The position numbers were made by a program, and so were the translations under genes. The notes under the pieces were generated by a model. It was given only the letters and a program-made list of their open reading frames with translations. It had not been told where the DNA came from and ran no database searches. Shown here in pieces: positions 7,023 through 17,800 of a DNA stretch of 43,325 bases (position 1 is its first letter; every line of letters starts with the position of its first letter). Origin of the DNA: Bacteroidales bacterium (GTDB lineage: Bacteria > Bacteroidota > Bacteroidia > Bacteroidales > P3); the NCBI GenBank assembly GCA_028708845.1, contig JAQVXZ010000021.1, forward strand, positions 1 through 43,325. The letters run 5' to 3'.

Positions 7023-7562
7023 ATGGAAAGAAAAGACACTAAACAAAGAATGGTAGAGGCTTATGTTACAGATGCCATGCTTCAAAAACCTATTGAGTTC
7101 ACTTTGACTTATACAGAGAAAAAGCCTATCGAGATAAGAGATAAACAAGGATTATTTCGCAGGGCAATTATAAGGACAGAAGAACAAGAAAAGGAGATAA
7201 CTAAGACTTATAAAATTAATCCTCCAACATTGGGAAAGATGCAATTGCTATCTAAACAATATCTAATGTTAGGAATTAATGAAAAAAAGTTAGGAAAAGA
7301 ACCACATGTTGAAGCAATGCGAGTTTGTGAAGATAAAACAGATATTGTTTGTAGAATTATGGCAATTGCAGTAACAGAAGAAAGAGAGCAATTGCTTGAT
7401 GATAATTATATAAGTAATCTTGCAGACTTCTTCAAGTGGAATGCAGAGCCTAAGGACTTTTCCAGTATTCTATTAATCATTTTATCCCTAATTAATTACG
7501 AAAATTTTATGAGCTCTATTCGTTTGACGAAACTCTTGAGGCAAAACGAGCCGAAGAGTTAA
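7023..7562 (+). CDS. Tail assembly chaperone, zero-frame product (gpG-like, 179 aa)
   Basis: The protein is mostly helical and charged, with a middle segment of helices (TLGKMQLLSKQYLMLGINEKK) and no catalytic motif. It lies between tail tube and tape measure genes, where siphophages encode the chaperone pair that binds the tape measure during tail assembly. A slippery heptamer, A AAT TTT, lies at 7502-7508 in the correct phase near the 3' end. Beyond it the zero frame adds only about 18 low-quality residues before TAA at 7560, while the -1 frame stays open. The pattern is that of lambda G and GT. Confidence 0.8.
   Translation: MERKDTKQRMVEAYVTDAMLQKPIEFTLTYTEKKPIEIRDKQGLFRRAIIRTEEQEKEITKTYKINPPTLGKMQLLSKQYLMLGINEKKLGKEPHVEAMRVCEDKTDIVCRIMAIAVTEEREQLLDDNYISNLADFFKWNAEPKDFSSILLIILSLINYENFMSSIRLTKLLRQNEPKS
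7502..7508 (+). promoter_or_regulatory. Probable -1 programmed frameshift site
   Basis: The sequence A AAT TTT has the X XXY YYZ form, with Asn-Phe codons in the zero frame. A -1 slip re-pairs to AAA and TTT and continues as YELYSFDETLEAKRAEEL in the -1 frame, which has its last stop upstream at 7493. A stimulating structure downstream was not worked out. Confidence 0.75.
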
Positions 7563-7825
7563 AAGTGAACGGAACGAGTAGAGTAATTGGAGGCAGTTCA
7601 CTTTGGGGATATTTTTTAGATACATTATTGAACAGGTATCATTGGACGTTAGATTACTTATTATGGGGTATAAGTTATTTGAATTTGAATTTGTTGATAA
7701 TTGATACTATAAGTGTATATCCAATAAGAGACAAGAATAAAGGTTCAAGCAGCAATCCCAATAGTAAAACAACTACAACCTCTTTTAGTGGGTTCATGGG
7801 AGCAATGAAACAGTTTAAGAAATAG
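7508..7825 (+). CDS. Tail assembly chaperone, -1 frame extension (gpT-like)
   Basis: This frame is -1 relative to the chaperone gene and has no ATG start. A GTG at 7565 is possible, but the peptide upstream of it (YELYSFDETLEAKRAEELK) is clearly protein-like, which supports synthesis as a fusion of about 266 residues from 7023. The extension contains an aromatic, hydrophobic part (WGYFLDTLLNRYHWTLDYLLW) and a polar low-complexity tail (KGSSSNPNSKTTTT) ending GAMKQFKK. In other siphophages the G-T fusion recruits the tape measure. It ends eight bases before the tape measure gene. Confidence 0.75.
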   Translation, partial: YELYSFDETLEAKRAEELKVNGTSRVIGGSSLWGYFLDTLLNRYHWTLDYLLWGISYLNLNLLIIDTISVYPIRDKNKGSSSNPNSKTTTTSFSGFMGAMKQFKK

Positions 7826-7833
7826 AAAAAGGA

Positions 7834-10800
7834 ATGGGAAAGATTGACTTACAAGTAACGTTGGATAATTCAGACTTCAAGAGGAAGATGGAAGAAAGTA
7901 CTAATGCTATTAAGAATAGTGGCAAGACTGCTGAAGAAATAGGCAAGAAGGTACAGGACGCAATCAATAATTATTCTCTTGGAGCTAAGGAGTTATTGGA
8001 TGTAGCAAGGCAAAACTTCAAAGAACAGAGCCAAGTTGTAAAGCAAGTGGGAGAGGATATTGAAGTAATGCAAGATAAGTTAAAGAGAATGTCCCCTTCT
8101 ACGGCACAACAAGAACTAACAAGAGATGTTATTGCAGCAAAACAAGCTCTAAAAGAAGAAACTGCGATACTTAATGAAAAGAAAGAAGCCTTAGATAAGG
8201 TTTCAAAAGCGTATAAGGAGCATTCTAACGAAACCAATAGGACTGCTAATAAATTAGTAACTCTTAGAACTCAAACAACAAATGCCAGAGAAGAACTCTC
8301 AAGAATGGAACAAGAGGGACTAAGAGGTACAGAGGCATATAATAAACTTCAATTAAAGTTAGGAGAACTTACTAATCAAATGAATAGTACTCAAAAGCAG
8401 GCAAGAATATTGGCAGATGATGAAAAATACCTAACAGCAACCATACAAGCTATAAGTGGAATTGCAGGAGCTTTTTCTGTTGCACAAGGTGCAGTAGGGT
8501 TATTCGGAGAAAAGAACGAAAATCTTCAAAGAATAATGCTTAAAGTTCAATCATTAATGGCTATTACAATAGGACTTCAACAAGTTTCACAAGTAGTTAA
8601 TAAGAATAATGCTGTTTCTGTTTTATTCTTATCAAAAGCTCAAAACGCTTTAGCAAAATCATTTGGAATATCAGCAGCAGCAGCCAAAGTATTTATGGTT
8701 GCTATTACAGGAGGTTTGGTTATTGGGTTAATGGCTTTAATGGCTTTATTTGATAAACTTTCACAAAAGAGAAAAGAGGATAAAGAGAAGACAGAAGAGC
8801 AAGCTAAGGCACAAGAAGAGTTCTATAAGACAATTGGAAATAATGCTGCAAAATCTCTAACAGAATTTACCATATTGCAAAAGCAATACAATAAAGTTGG
8901 AGATACTTTTGCAGCAAAGAATAAATTCCTTCAAGAAAACAAAAAGAAATATGAAGAGTTGGGTTTGGCAATTAAGAGCGTTGCTGACCAAGAAAACCTA
9001 TTAATTAAGAATAAAGAAGCTTATATTAATAGTGTTATTTCTAAAGCTTACGCCGATGCTTACCGTGCTGATATTGCAAAAAAGTTTGCAGAAGTTATTA
9101 AGTTAGAAAATGCTCCATTGCAATATAAGTCAGAAACTAAAGTGATTAAAACTAATGAAATGGTATTTGCAGGAGATGCTATGGTTAGAAAGACAGATGT
9201 TGTTTTTGACGAAGAAGGTACTCAGAAGAATATTGAAGCTGCTATGAAGGCAAGAGAAAAAGCTGTAAATACTCTTAAGTCTCAAATAGTAAATGATACT
9301 GAGAAGCTTGTTGATTTAGAAAACAAGTCAGCTGAAGACTTAAGAAAAGCAGGTATTAATTCTCTAACAGAAGATAAAAAACAAAAAGACTTAAAAGATA
9401 TATCAAGTTATGGTAAGGCAATAACTGATATGTGGCAAAAAGTATATCAAGATATAGAGCAGGCACGAGCCAATTCAATAGAAGATGAATATGAGAAAGC
9501 TATTGAAATTAATAGAATAAATAAAGAAAGGGAATTAAAGGAGTTAGACAAGCAAATTGAAGCAATCAAGCAAAAGCTAATTGAACAGGCAAAGGCAGAA
9601 TATATTAATAAAACAGGAAGTGAAAAAGGGTTTGTTACTCCAACTATAACTCTTACGGATGACGAAAATAAAGCAATTGCAGAAAGAAGACAACAAATTT
9701 TAGATGAGGAAATAGAAAAAAATAAACAAGCTTTAAAAACTCTTATTGGAGATTATCTGACCTATGAAGAAAAAAGAAATGCTATTCAAGAAGAATACTC
9801 AAAGACAAGAAAAAGCCTTGAGAAACAAGGATTAAATGACAATATAGAGGTATTAAATAAATTGGAGCAAGAGGCTTTAGATAACTATGATAGTAATTAC
9901 GTTAGAAGACAGCAGGCGTTTGTTAATTGGATTGAAAACATAAAGGATTTAACAGAGAAACAGATAAAGTTACAGCTTGAAGCTGCTAAGAAAAGCTTAA
10001 CAAGTGAAGATTTAGACCAAGAAACTATTGCAACGCTCAAGGAAAAGATAAAAGAGTTAGAAGAGTTATTAAAGGATAAGAAGAGAGAAGAGCAACAAAT
10101 AGATGTTGGAAAATTGGGATTTGCAGAAATTACTGATGCGTTAAAAAAAGAAAGAAAAAACTTACGAGATGAATTAATCAAAGGAGCAAATGCAGATAAA
10201 GGTATAATTGGAAAGTATAAAGAAAATATAGAGAACTTAGAAAATGCTTTGGTTGACAAGTCGTTGCGTTCTCTTTCTTATATCAAAGGAATGGTTGGAG
10301 CGATGCGTGATTTCGCTAACACTATTGGAGATGTTAATTCTGGACTATCTGAAGCATTGGAAACGTTAGATACAATGGTAAGTAGGATAGGAGAAGGGAT
10401 ATCAATTGGTAAAGAAGTGGGCGGTGGTTATGGTGCAATAATTGGCGGAGTTATTGGCTTATTAGTGGGAGCAGGCGAAACGTTTGCAAAACAAATAGGA
10501 GAAGCAAATAAAACAGAGCAAGAAGCGAAGAGAAGCAGGAATAAGCTTGAACAAGAGATGTTTAATATTTCTCAACAATATACGTTAGAACTTATTAAGC
10601 AAAATCAACTACTAAAAGAGGCACAAGATATATTTGGCGTAGATAAAGAAAAGGAGAGATTGGGATACTTACAACAGCTTAACGATGCAATGGAGGAGTA
10701 CAATAGATTAATGCAGAGAAGTGGTACAAATATGTTTTGGGGAACTTTATCAAAAGAAGATTTTGCAGATTATGTGCTTGGTTATGACAGCGAGTATTTA

Positions 10801-11754
10801 GATTATTTGGCTGAAAATGTAAATAATCAATACAACAATACAAGGTATAGATATGAGGCTGTTATGACAAGAATAACCGAAGAATATGATGCTTATATAG
10901 AAAATATCCAAAGAGTAACAGAACAAGGTTTTGGAGCTATTGCTCAAATGTTCGTATTTACAAGCAATGGCTTTGTATCATTGCTTGATTTATACCCTGA
11001 ATTAATTGATGAAAACGGAAAGCTTAATACTTTGTTATTAGAACAAATAGCAAATCTTGATATTTTCACAGATGAGCAAAAATCTTTTTTTCAAATCTTA
11101 TTAGATAATATAGACCTTCAAGAGCAAGCATTAGAGGGATTAAATAGTTACTTAGCTGATTTATTTGGAAGATTGAAAGATGACTGGATGAATGGCTTTA
11201 TTTCTCAAATGATGAGAGGCGAAGATGCGATGCTTTCGTTCAAGGATAGCGTTTCTGAAACACTTTTGGAGTTAATGAAACAGTCTATTTACTCGGCTTT
11301 CTTTTCTAAAATCTTCTCTGACTTTGAGGAAGGGATAATGGAAATCAACAACCTTAACCCTGACGATAGAGCAGCACAGATAGCAGATTTGTTATCAGGA
11401 ACATTGGACGCTTTGGAGCAAGCACTCCCTGAAGCAGAGGCTACTTGGCGTAGTTCAATAGATATGTTTTCTCAGCGTGGCTTTGATATTCTTAATTCAA
11501 GAACAGCAATGCAGGCACAAGGCATTCAGAGTATAAGTCAAGAGTCAGCAGATAGAATAGATGGAATGCTTACATCGGTGCAAGGCTCAATTATAGACAT
11601 TAAGGATATGACAGGAACTATCCGAGAAAGAGTAATATCAATTAATGAGAATGTAATTATTATTAGAAATCATACAGGGGAAATGGCTCAAAAGCTTGAT
11701 AGAATAGATTATAATATCAATCAAATGGCAACTAATGGAATAAACGTGAATTAA
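7834..11754 (+). CDS. Tail tape measure protein (1306 aa)
   Basis: This is the longest gene in the window and sets tail length. It is almost wholly helical. It has long coiled-coil stretches (residues 30-190 and 560-830), a hydrophobic membrane-type segment near 283-310 (VFMVAITGGLVIGLMALMAL) and a second Gly-rich one near 862-885 (GAIIGGVIGLLVGAG). The C-terminus is polar, with DIKDMTGTIRERVISINENV. At the usual relation of about 1.5 angstroms per residue, the tail would be near 195 nm; this is an estimate. It follows the chaperone pair, and its stop is one base before the next start. Confidence 0.95.
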   Translation: MGKIDLQVTLDNSDFKRKMEESTNAIKNSGKTAEEIGKKVQDAINNYSLGAKELLDVARQNFKEQSQVVKQVGEDIEVMQDKLKRMSPSTAQQELTRDVIAAKQALKEETAILNEKKEALDKVSKAYKEHSNETNRTANKLVTLRTQTTNAREELSRMEQEGLRGTEAYNKLQLKLGELTNQMNSTQKQARILADDEKYLTATIQAISGIAGAFSVAQGAVGLFGEKNENLQRIMLKVQSLMAITIGLQQVSQVVNKNNAVSVLFLSKAQNALAKSFGISAAAAKVFMVAITGGLVIGLMALMALFDKLSQKRKEDKEKTEEQAKAQEEFYKTIGNNAAKSLTEFTILQKQYNKVGDTFAAKNKFLQENKKKYEELGLAIKSVADQENLLIKNKEAYINSVISKAYADAYRADIAKKFAEVIKLENAPLQYKSETKVIKTNEMVFAGDAMVRKTDVVFDEEGTQKNIEAAMKAREKAVNTLKSQIVNDTEKLVDLENKSAEDLRKAGINSLTEDKKQKDLKDISSYGKAITDMWQKVYQDIEQARANSIEDEYEKAIEINRINKERELKELDKQIEAIKQKLIEQAKAEYINKTGSEKGFVTPTITLTDDENKAIAERRQQILDEEIEKNKQALKTLIGDYLTYEEKRNAIQEEYSKTRKSLEKQGLNDNIEVLNKLEQEALDNYDSNYVRRQQAFVNWIENIKDLTEKQIKLQLEAAKKSLTSEDLDQETIATLKEKIKELEELLKDKKREEQQIDVGKLGFAEITDALKKERKNLRDELIKGANADKGIIGKYKENIENLENALVDKSLRSLSYIKGMVGAMRDFANTIGDVNSGLSEALETLDTMVSRIGEGISIGKEVGGGYGAIIGGVIGLLVGAGETFAKQIGEANKTEQEAKRSRNKLEQEMFNISQQYTLELIKQNQLLKEAQDIFGVDKEKERLGYLQQLNDAMEEYNRLMQRSGTNMFWGTLSKEDFADYVLGYDSEYLDYLAENVNNQYNNTRYRYEAVMTRITEEYDAYIENIQRVTEQGFGAIAQMFVFTSNGFVSLLDLYPELIDENGKLNTLLLEQIANLDIFTDEQKSFFQILLDNIDLQEQALEGLNSYLADLFGRLKDDWMNGFISQMMRGEDAMLSFKDSVSETLLELMKQSIYSAFFSKIFSDFEEGIMEINNLNPDDRAAQIADLLSGTLDALEQALPEAEATWRSSIDMFSQRGFDILNSRTAMQAQGIQSISQESADRIDGMLTSVQGSIIDIKDMTGTIRERVISINENVIIIRNHTGEMAQKLDRIDYNINQMATNGINVN

Positions 11755-11755
11755 T

Positions 11756-12556
11756 ATGTCAAATATCAAAATTAATAATACAGATATAGTTAATTATGGA
11801 TTTATTCCAACTAAATACTTGGAGAGTTTGTTTACTCTTCCAAATGTTGAAGAAATATCTTTTGTTGATTGGCACGAGGGACAGAAAGATGCAGACTTAG
11901 AGGGTGGTATTCCTTTGCAAAGAGAAAGAGAAATAGAAATAAGCTTTGTTAGTTTGCAATATAGTAATAGATTTATAACCTTTATAAATAATCTACTTGC
12001 AGGGGGAGAAAAGGACTTCTATTTCTCAATAACAAATGAAACAATAGCATTAAGATTATTAGAGCAAAAAAACAATAACTTATTTGGCTCAACAAACGCA
12101 AGCGAGTTCAGTCTAAAATTCTTAGAAGAAAGATATGATAGATTACTTACAGATACACACATAAGCGTTGGCGAGCAGGATGACTTATTGAAAATCGATG
12201 GTATTAATGTAAATAACTATGGTATGACTCTAACAAAAGGCTGGGGGGAGTTGTTGTCATATCAAGATGTACACAAGCAAGAAAGGGGGTCATTTTCTAA
12301 TATGAAGACAAAAGCAAAGGATATAAGGCTTGAATTTTCTTGCGTAGGGTTAGATGTTAGTTTATTTATTAGAAATTATTATTCTTTTTTTGCTATGCTT
12401 TTGTTTCCTAATCTTAGGACATTAAGGTTAAATTATAGAGGTTATATTTTTGATAGTAAAGGGTTCTATCAAGGAATGGGAGTAAATGAGTTGATTATTC
12501 AAGACGGATTAGTGTGGTGTGAGTTTTTTGTTAATCTTAAAGCGTGGTTGGTATGA
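11756..12556 (+). CDS. Distal tail-like protein with internal duplication (266 aa)
   Basis: It follows the tape measure, the usual site of the distal tail (Dit) protein that forms the ring at the tube end. Two similar halves are visible. Residues 4-25 read INNTDIVNYGFIPTKYLESL, and residues about 142-162 read KIDGINVNNYGMTLTKGWGE. Each is followed by beta strands (EIEISFVSLQYSNRFITFIN and IRLEFSCVGLDVSLFIRNY). This suggests a duplicated beta domain. No catalytic motif is seen. The stop overlaps the start of the hub gene (ATGA at 12553). Confidence 0.7.
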   Translation: MSNIKINNTDIVNYGFIPTKYLESLFTLPNVEEISFVDWHEGQKDADLEGGIPLQREREIEISFVSLQYSNRFITFINNLLAGGEKDFYFSITNETIALRLLEQKNNNLFGSTNASEFSLKFLEERYDRLLTDTHISVGEQDDLLKIDGINVNNYGMTLTKGWGELLSYQDVHKQERGSFSNMKTKAKDIRLEFSCVGLDVSLFIRNYYSFFAMLLFPNLRTLRLNYRGYIFDSKGFYQGMGVNELIIQDGLVWCEFFVNLKAWLV

Positions 12557-14841
12557 TAGTAAAGAAGATTAGAATTGATTACAAAGAACAAAACATTAAT
12601 AAGTTTATTGATGTTGAGTTTAATAAGAATGATTACATTAATTCAAGTGTAATGGGAGATAATGAGTTGTTTATTAATTTCTCGTTGCCTTATTACTTTG
12701 AGTTTGCTATTGAAACTACATATATAGATTATGTCTTTAATTCAGTAACTACAAGATATTACTTATACGATAGTGTTCAGCCAAAGAAAAACAATTCAGA
12801 AAGTTTTGATTATTCATTGAGATTTGAGACAGAACAAGGCAAATTAAAGAAATGGATTGTTAGAAATTTATTAGATAACAGAATAAAATTCTCTATCACT
12901 TCTACACCTTTACAGATGTTGCAATTGATAGTAGATAACTGCAATAACAGAAATACAGGCTGGACAATTGGCAATTGTATTGAAGTACCACAAAAAACAG
13001 TCTCTTTCAATTCAACAAATATTATTGATGCTTTGCAAATGATTGCTGATACTTTTGAAACAGAATGGTATATTTACAACAAGGTTGTCAATATAGGTAA
13101 AGAAGGAGAAAATATTACTACTCCATTATCTTTAAGTTATGGTAGTGGATATGGAGTAAAACCAATTATTGAGAGAAAAAACACAGAGCAAAAGCCAATC
13201 GGAAAACTCTTTGTTCAAGGAGGAGATAAAAATATAAATGCTTCAACTTATGGGAGTAAAACTTTGTTATTGCCTACAAATCAAACAATGTGGTATAATG
13301 GAGAAGATTTTGTTGAAGCAACAGGAAATTTTGGAGCACCACGTCAATATTTAGTTGATGCTTTAGGGATAAGTTTAAAAAGAATTGGATTATTACCAAC
13401 TGATAGAGAAGAAAGTATTGATTTATCAAATATTTATCCTCAAAGAGTAGGCGAAGTTTCAAGCGTTATTGTTTCGACTTTTGAGAATAGCTATTATCAA
13501 GCATATTGGCAGCATCCAAGTCAGATTGAACCGTTTTATGATATAATTGATAGTTCAATTCCTTCATCATTGAATTATTGGAGTTCTGCAATTAGACTTC
13601 CTGGTCAAGTCTTATCTATAACTTTTCAAACAGGAAATCTTGCAGGTAGAACATTTGATGTAGCAGGTTACATACATTCTGAAAGAAAATTCCAATTAGT
13701 ACCTTTGAATGAAGATGGGGTCAACTATCCTAATCCAACGTTTGCACCGCAGGCAGGAGATAAGTATATTGTTTTCGGATGTGCTTTGCCCAACTCCTAC
13801 ATAAGGGATGATGCTACACAGTCAGGAGCAAGTTGGGAAATGTTAAAAGAAGCAGTAAAATATCTTTGGGAAAGAGAAGAGCAGCAAGTTACTTTTGCTT
13901 TGCCAATTGATGAGATTTGGTATAGAAATTCAGAAAATCAAATCAAAAAAGGGGACTATATTAATTTTATTGACAATGACTTTTCTCCAAATGGTGCAAA
14001 GATAAGGGTAATTGGACTTAAGCAATACTTAAGCAATCCATATAAGATTGAGTTGACTTTATCAAATGTTAGAGTTGATAGAAGATTCAGACGACAAAGA
14101 AATATAATTGACGTATTGGATGAAACACTAACAACACACAGCAGAGACTTTTTTTCGTTTACAGATAGGGCAAGTTTCCAAAATTTTGTTGAAGGTAGAG
14201 ATGCTTTAAGGAGAAATGAGTTAATTACAAGGTCTGTAAATACAAAGAATAAGAAACTTACAACCTTAGTCGATGAGAAAGACAGGTCGTTACTTTCCTT
14301 CTTTGCAGATACAAAAGAAGAACCTATTTCCGTTCCTCCTAAGATAGGTATAGATGGGAATAAATTACTATTGACTGAGCAACAAGTAATATTTGATTAC
14401 GATAAAACTACTTCATTTCAATTAGAGCCACAAGAGGTTGATTTAGACACAACAGATATTCAGTATATTTATGCTGTTTGTGATACAGATACTTCTAATG
14501 GAACTCTTGTTGCTTATAACGACCTCCAACCTTTTGAAGAGGATACTAAAAGGCAATACTTAGTGGGTTATGTTAATCCTGTACTTGATGAAACGCCCGC
14601 AATTGAATATGCTTACTTGGGTGATAAAAAGTTAAGTAGTGATGTAATTAAATTACCTCCTATTCCGGTTAATTCAGAGGATAGATATAAATATATTAAT
14701 CATAGATTAGGAAGAAAACCAGACGTCCAACTCATTGATGAATCTGGAGAAATTAGATATGTACAAGTAATCCATTTAAGCGATGATAGTTTGCAATTGA
14801 GTTGGGTTGGAAGCATTGTCGGAAGTATAATTATAGAATAA
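12553..14841 (+). CDS. Tail tip / baseplate hub protein, Tal-like (762 aa)
   Basis: The start is taken at ATG 12553, which overlaps the previous stop; an upstream in-frame GTG at 12544 is possible. The first 400 residues look like the gp27/gp44-type hub fold. They include a strand-rich N-terminus, ITSTPLQMLQLIVDNCNNRN, the hub-like helix SFNSTNIIDALQMIADTFETEWYI split by a strand, then further beta domains. The C-terminal part, after about 600, is a beta domain ending in a RKPDVQLIDESGEIRYVQVI strand pattern like fibre-attachment regions. It probably joins the distal tail ring to the fibre encoded next. No clear protease or lysozyme motif was seen. Confidence 0.75.
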   Translation: MIVKKIRIDYKEQNINKFIDVEFNKNDYINSSVMGDNELFINFSLPYYFEFAIETTYIDYVFNSVTTRYYLYDSVQPKKNNSESFDYSLRFETEQGKLKKWIVRNLLDNRIKFSITSTPLQMLQLIVDNCNNRNTGWTIGNCIEVPQKTVSFNSTNIIDALQMIADTFETEWYIYNKVVNIGKEGENITTPLSLSYGSGYGVKPIIERKNTEQKPIGKLFVQGGDKNINASTYGSKTLLLPTNQTMWYNGEDFVEATGNFGAPRQYLVDALGISLKRIGLLPTDREESIDLSNIYPQRVGEVSSVIVSTFENSYYQAYWQHPSQIEPFYDIIDSSIPSSLNYWSSAIRLPGQVLSITFQTGNLAGRTFDVAGYIHSERKFQLVPLNEDGVNYPNPTFAPQAGDKYIVFGCALPNSYIRDDATQSGASWEMLKEAVKYLWEREEQQVTFALPIDEIWYRNSENQIKKGDYINFIDNDFSPNGAKIRVIGLKQYLSNPYKIELTLSNVRVDRRFRRQRNIIDVLDETLTTHSRDFFSFTDRASFQNFVEGRDALRRNELITRSVNTKNKKLTTLVDEKDRSLLSFFADTKEEPISVPPKIGIDGNKLLLTEQQVIFDYDKTTSFQLEPQEVDLDTTDIQYIYAVCDTDTSNGTLVAYNDLQPFEEDTKRQYLVGYVNPVLDETPAIEYAYLGDKKLSSDVIKLPPIPVNSEDRYKYINHRLGRKPDVQLIDESGEIRYVQVIHLSDDSLQLSWVGSIVGSIIIE

Positions 14842-14866
14842 GAATAAGAATAAAAATAAAAATATT

Positions 14867-17800
14867 ATGAGATATAATCATCCTATACAGTTAGTAGACG
14901 GTGTCGAAATCAGAAACTTAAAGATAAGCACCACAGTAGACCAAGTAATAACAGGAGTTTTTAGAGCTGTTTTAGCTGAAAACTCAAGTGATATAGCAGA
15001 TATTCAAGTCTGCTCAAATGGTGTCGATTGGTTTTCTCTTAGAGGGTATAAGGCAGAGAATACAACCACAGAAGGCGAAGGGAGAGTTTCTGTATATCAT
15101 GGATTAAGTGCTGACGGAAAGAAGTTGCAATTTAGAGTATTAAAAGCAGGTAAATCAGCAGAAGAAGAGTATTCTGCTTTATCTATCAGTAGTAATGCAA
15201 GTGGTATTATATCCATTGACCTTTCGGAAGGGTTTAAAGGTAAAATTGACACTATTGTTTCTGACATAGAGGATAAAGTGGATAAAATAGAAGGTAAAGG
15301 ATTATCTACTAATGATTTTACCGACGCTTTCTATGCGAAATTAAACACTATCCAAATAAAAAAGAATGAGGATGGTTCAGGTAAATATCAATTAGTGTAT
15401 AATGATGGCACTGCAGATATACAGCTTGGCGTTGATATTCCATTAGATTCAGTAATTGAATCGGGTTTTGTAAAAGAATGTACTGTTGCAGATGAACCAG
15501 TAATAGGTTATAAAGTAGGAGATAAATATCTTGATTTTAAAATTGCTAATAGTTCAGAACATATATATATATTAGTTACTGACCTTATAGATGTTATGGA
15601 TGGTTTTGAAGGGGACGAAATCACGACAACCGTTGATGGGAGTACTATTAAAGCATCTTTGAATGACAATTCTATCAATATTACTAAGCTCAAGGAGTTT
15701 GTATTAGGTGAATATTCTATGTCTAATACACTAATCGTAGATGATAATGAGTACACAATCAGACAGGCTTTAAGGATTTTTGCAAGCAACATAAAAGATA
15801 TATACGACAAGAAGGCAAATACCACTCAAACTATTATTGCTCCTGAAGGTTCATCAACCCAATATGATGTCGGCGGCAATTATACTATTAATGAATTAAT
15901 TCAGAGAGCATTAAACAACATTAAATATCTATTTGATAACAAAGCAAATTCAGACCATTCACACGAAGGCTATCTTAAGCCAACAGATGTCATCGACAAT
16001 ATTACTGATTCCTCAACAACAAAACCTTTGAGTGCTAAGCAAGGGAAGATATTAGGAGGATTGATAAATGAAAGGCTTAAAGGAGTTAAGGTTGATGGTG
16101 TAGAATTAACTCCTGATGCTAATAAGATTGTAGATATACCTGTTATGGCTGGAGCAGGTGCATTGACTGATGGAGAAGTGGGATTAGTGCCTAAACCATT
16201 AAGTGGGCAACAAGGTGCTTTCCTTAGAGGTGATGGAACTTTTGGATTGCCAAATGCTGATGTTGTAGCAAGTGCTTCTTATGTAGGTGGCTCGAATCCT
16301 GTATTAGAAGGAATGACAAGTTGCCAATCCGTTGTCGGTGGTAACGTTGAAATATTATTAGAAAATTCTTATGTTGCAAGAGAAGCTTTTGCAGGTGCAG
16401 TAGATATTGTGCGTGTTATGCGTAATGGTTTGGACTTAACTGAGGGAGAAGATTTTTTAATCGAAGAAGATATAGTAGATACAAGGAAAAAAATAACACT
16501 CATTGATTATCCTCTACATACTGATGATGATATTATCTTAGTAAGATATAAGACTTCTATTGGAGTTTATGGCTCTGTTTTCCAAGAAACAATTGATAAT
16601 GCAATAGAAGTAACTAATGATGCAATTGATGCTGCACAAAGAGCAGAAGAAGCGGCAATTGATGCAGAGAACATTGCTGATAGTAAAATAGACAAAACTT
16701 CAATAAAACAAACATTAGGTGATTCCGAAACAGATATTATGAGCCAAAAGGCAATAACAGAAGCAATAATGAAAGCTCACGATTACGATATAAACTTCTT
16801 TGCCTATGGAGTCTCGAGAGACTTAACAGGTGCTGGAACAACATTAACTCGTGTTGGTAATTTGTCATTGCACAAAACAAGACCTATCCTTAGAAAAGTA
16901 AGAGGTTGTGTTAAAAATGCTCAAGGGATTAATTACTATTTGCATAATGATACAGATTTGTTAAAAGAAGATGGTATCACTCCTTCTGTACTTGACGGAA
17001 CAGATGGAGATGTTATGACTGAAATACCTGAAATGTATGTTTATGAATATACAGAAGGAAATTACGAATATACATACCTAAGTGAATTTCCATTACCTAA
17101 CTTCAAGCGTATTCCTAAGACTTATCACGGAAGATATGAAGGAAGTTATGACACTACAACTAACCAACTGCGTTCAGTTATTAATCCAAATATTAGGACA
17201 GGATTACCTGCAACAGGACAGAGCGTTTTCTATTATAATTCTGGTGCAATCAAAGACAGAAATTTGGATTGGAGTCCAGATAGACTATTAAGCCATTATG
17301 TGAGAGCGTTATTATTCAGAGTCCATTATGCAACTTATGATTCTCAAGCTCCGTACAACTCAGCCTTAACTCCAGAGGGGTATCTTCAAGGAGGGTTGGG
17401 TATTGGAGTTACAGATATAAACTCAACAAAATGGAGTAAATATAATGGGTATAATCCATTTATCCCTTGTGGTTATACTGCCGAGTTAGGGAATAAAACA
17501 GGGGTTAAAGACTTTTATATGCCGTTTGAATATGACGGCTATAATACAACTGCAGAAGATAATACACAATATTATAAAGGAGTATACAATGCAAGTACTG
17601 CCTATAATGTTAATGAATTAGTAGCAGATATGGAAGATTCTGTTATAGGCAAAGGAGACGGGAAACTATATAAATGTATTCTTAATGCTCCTGCTGGTAC
17701 AGAATTAACGAATACAACTTATTTTGCTTTGCAAACAAGAACAAAAACGGAAGCTAATAGGTTTTTAGTTGAAATTCCTTTCGGTCATATATGGAAACAT

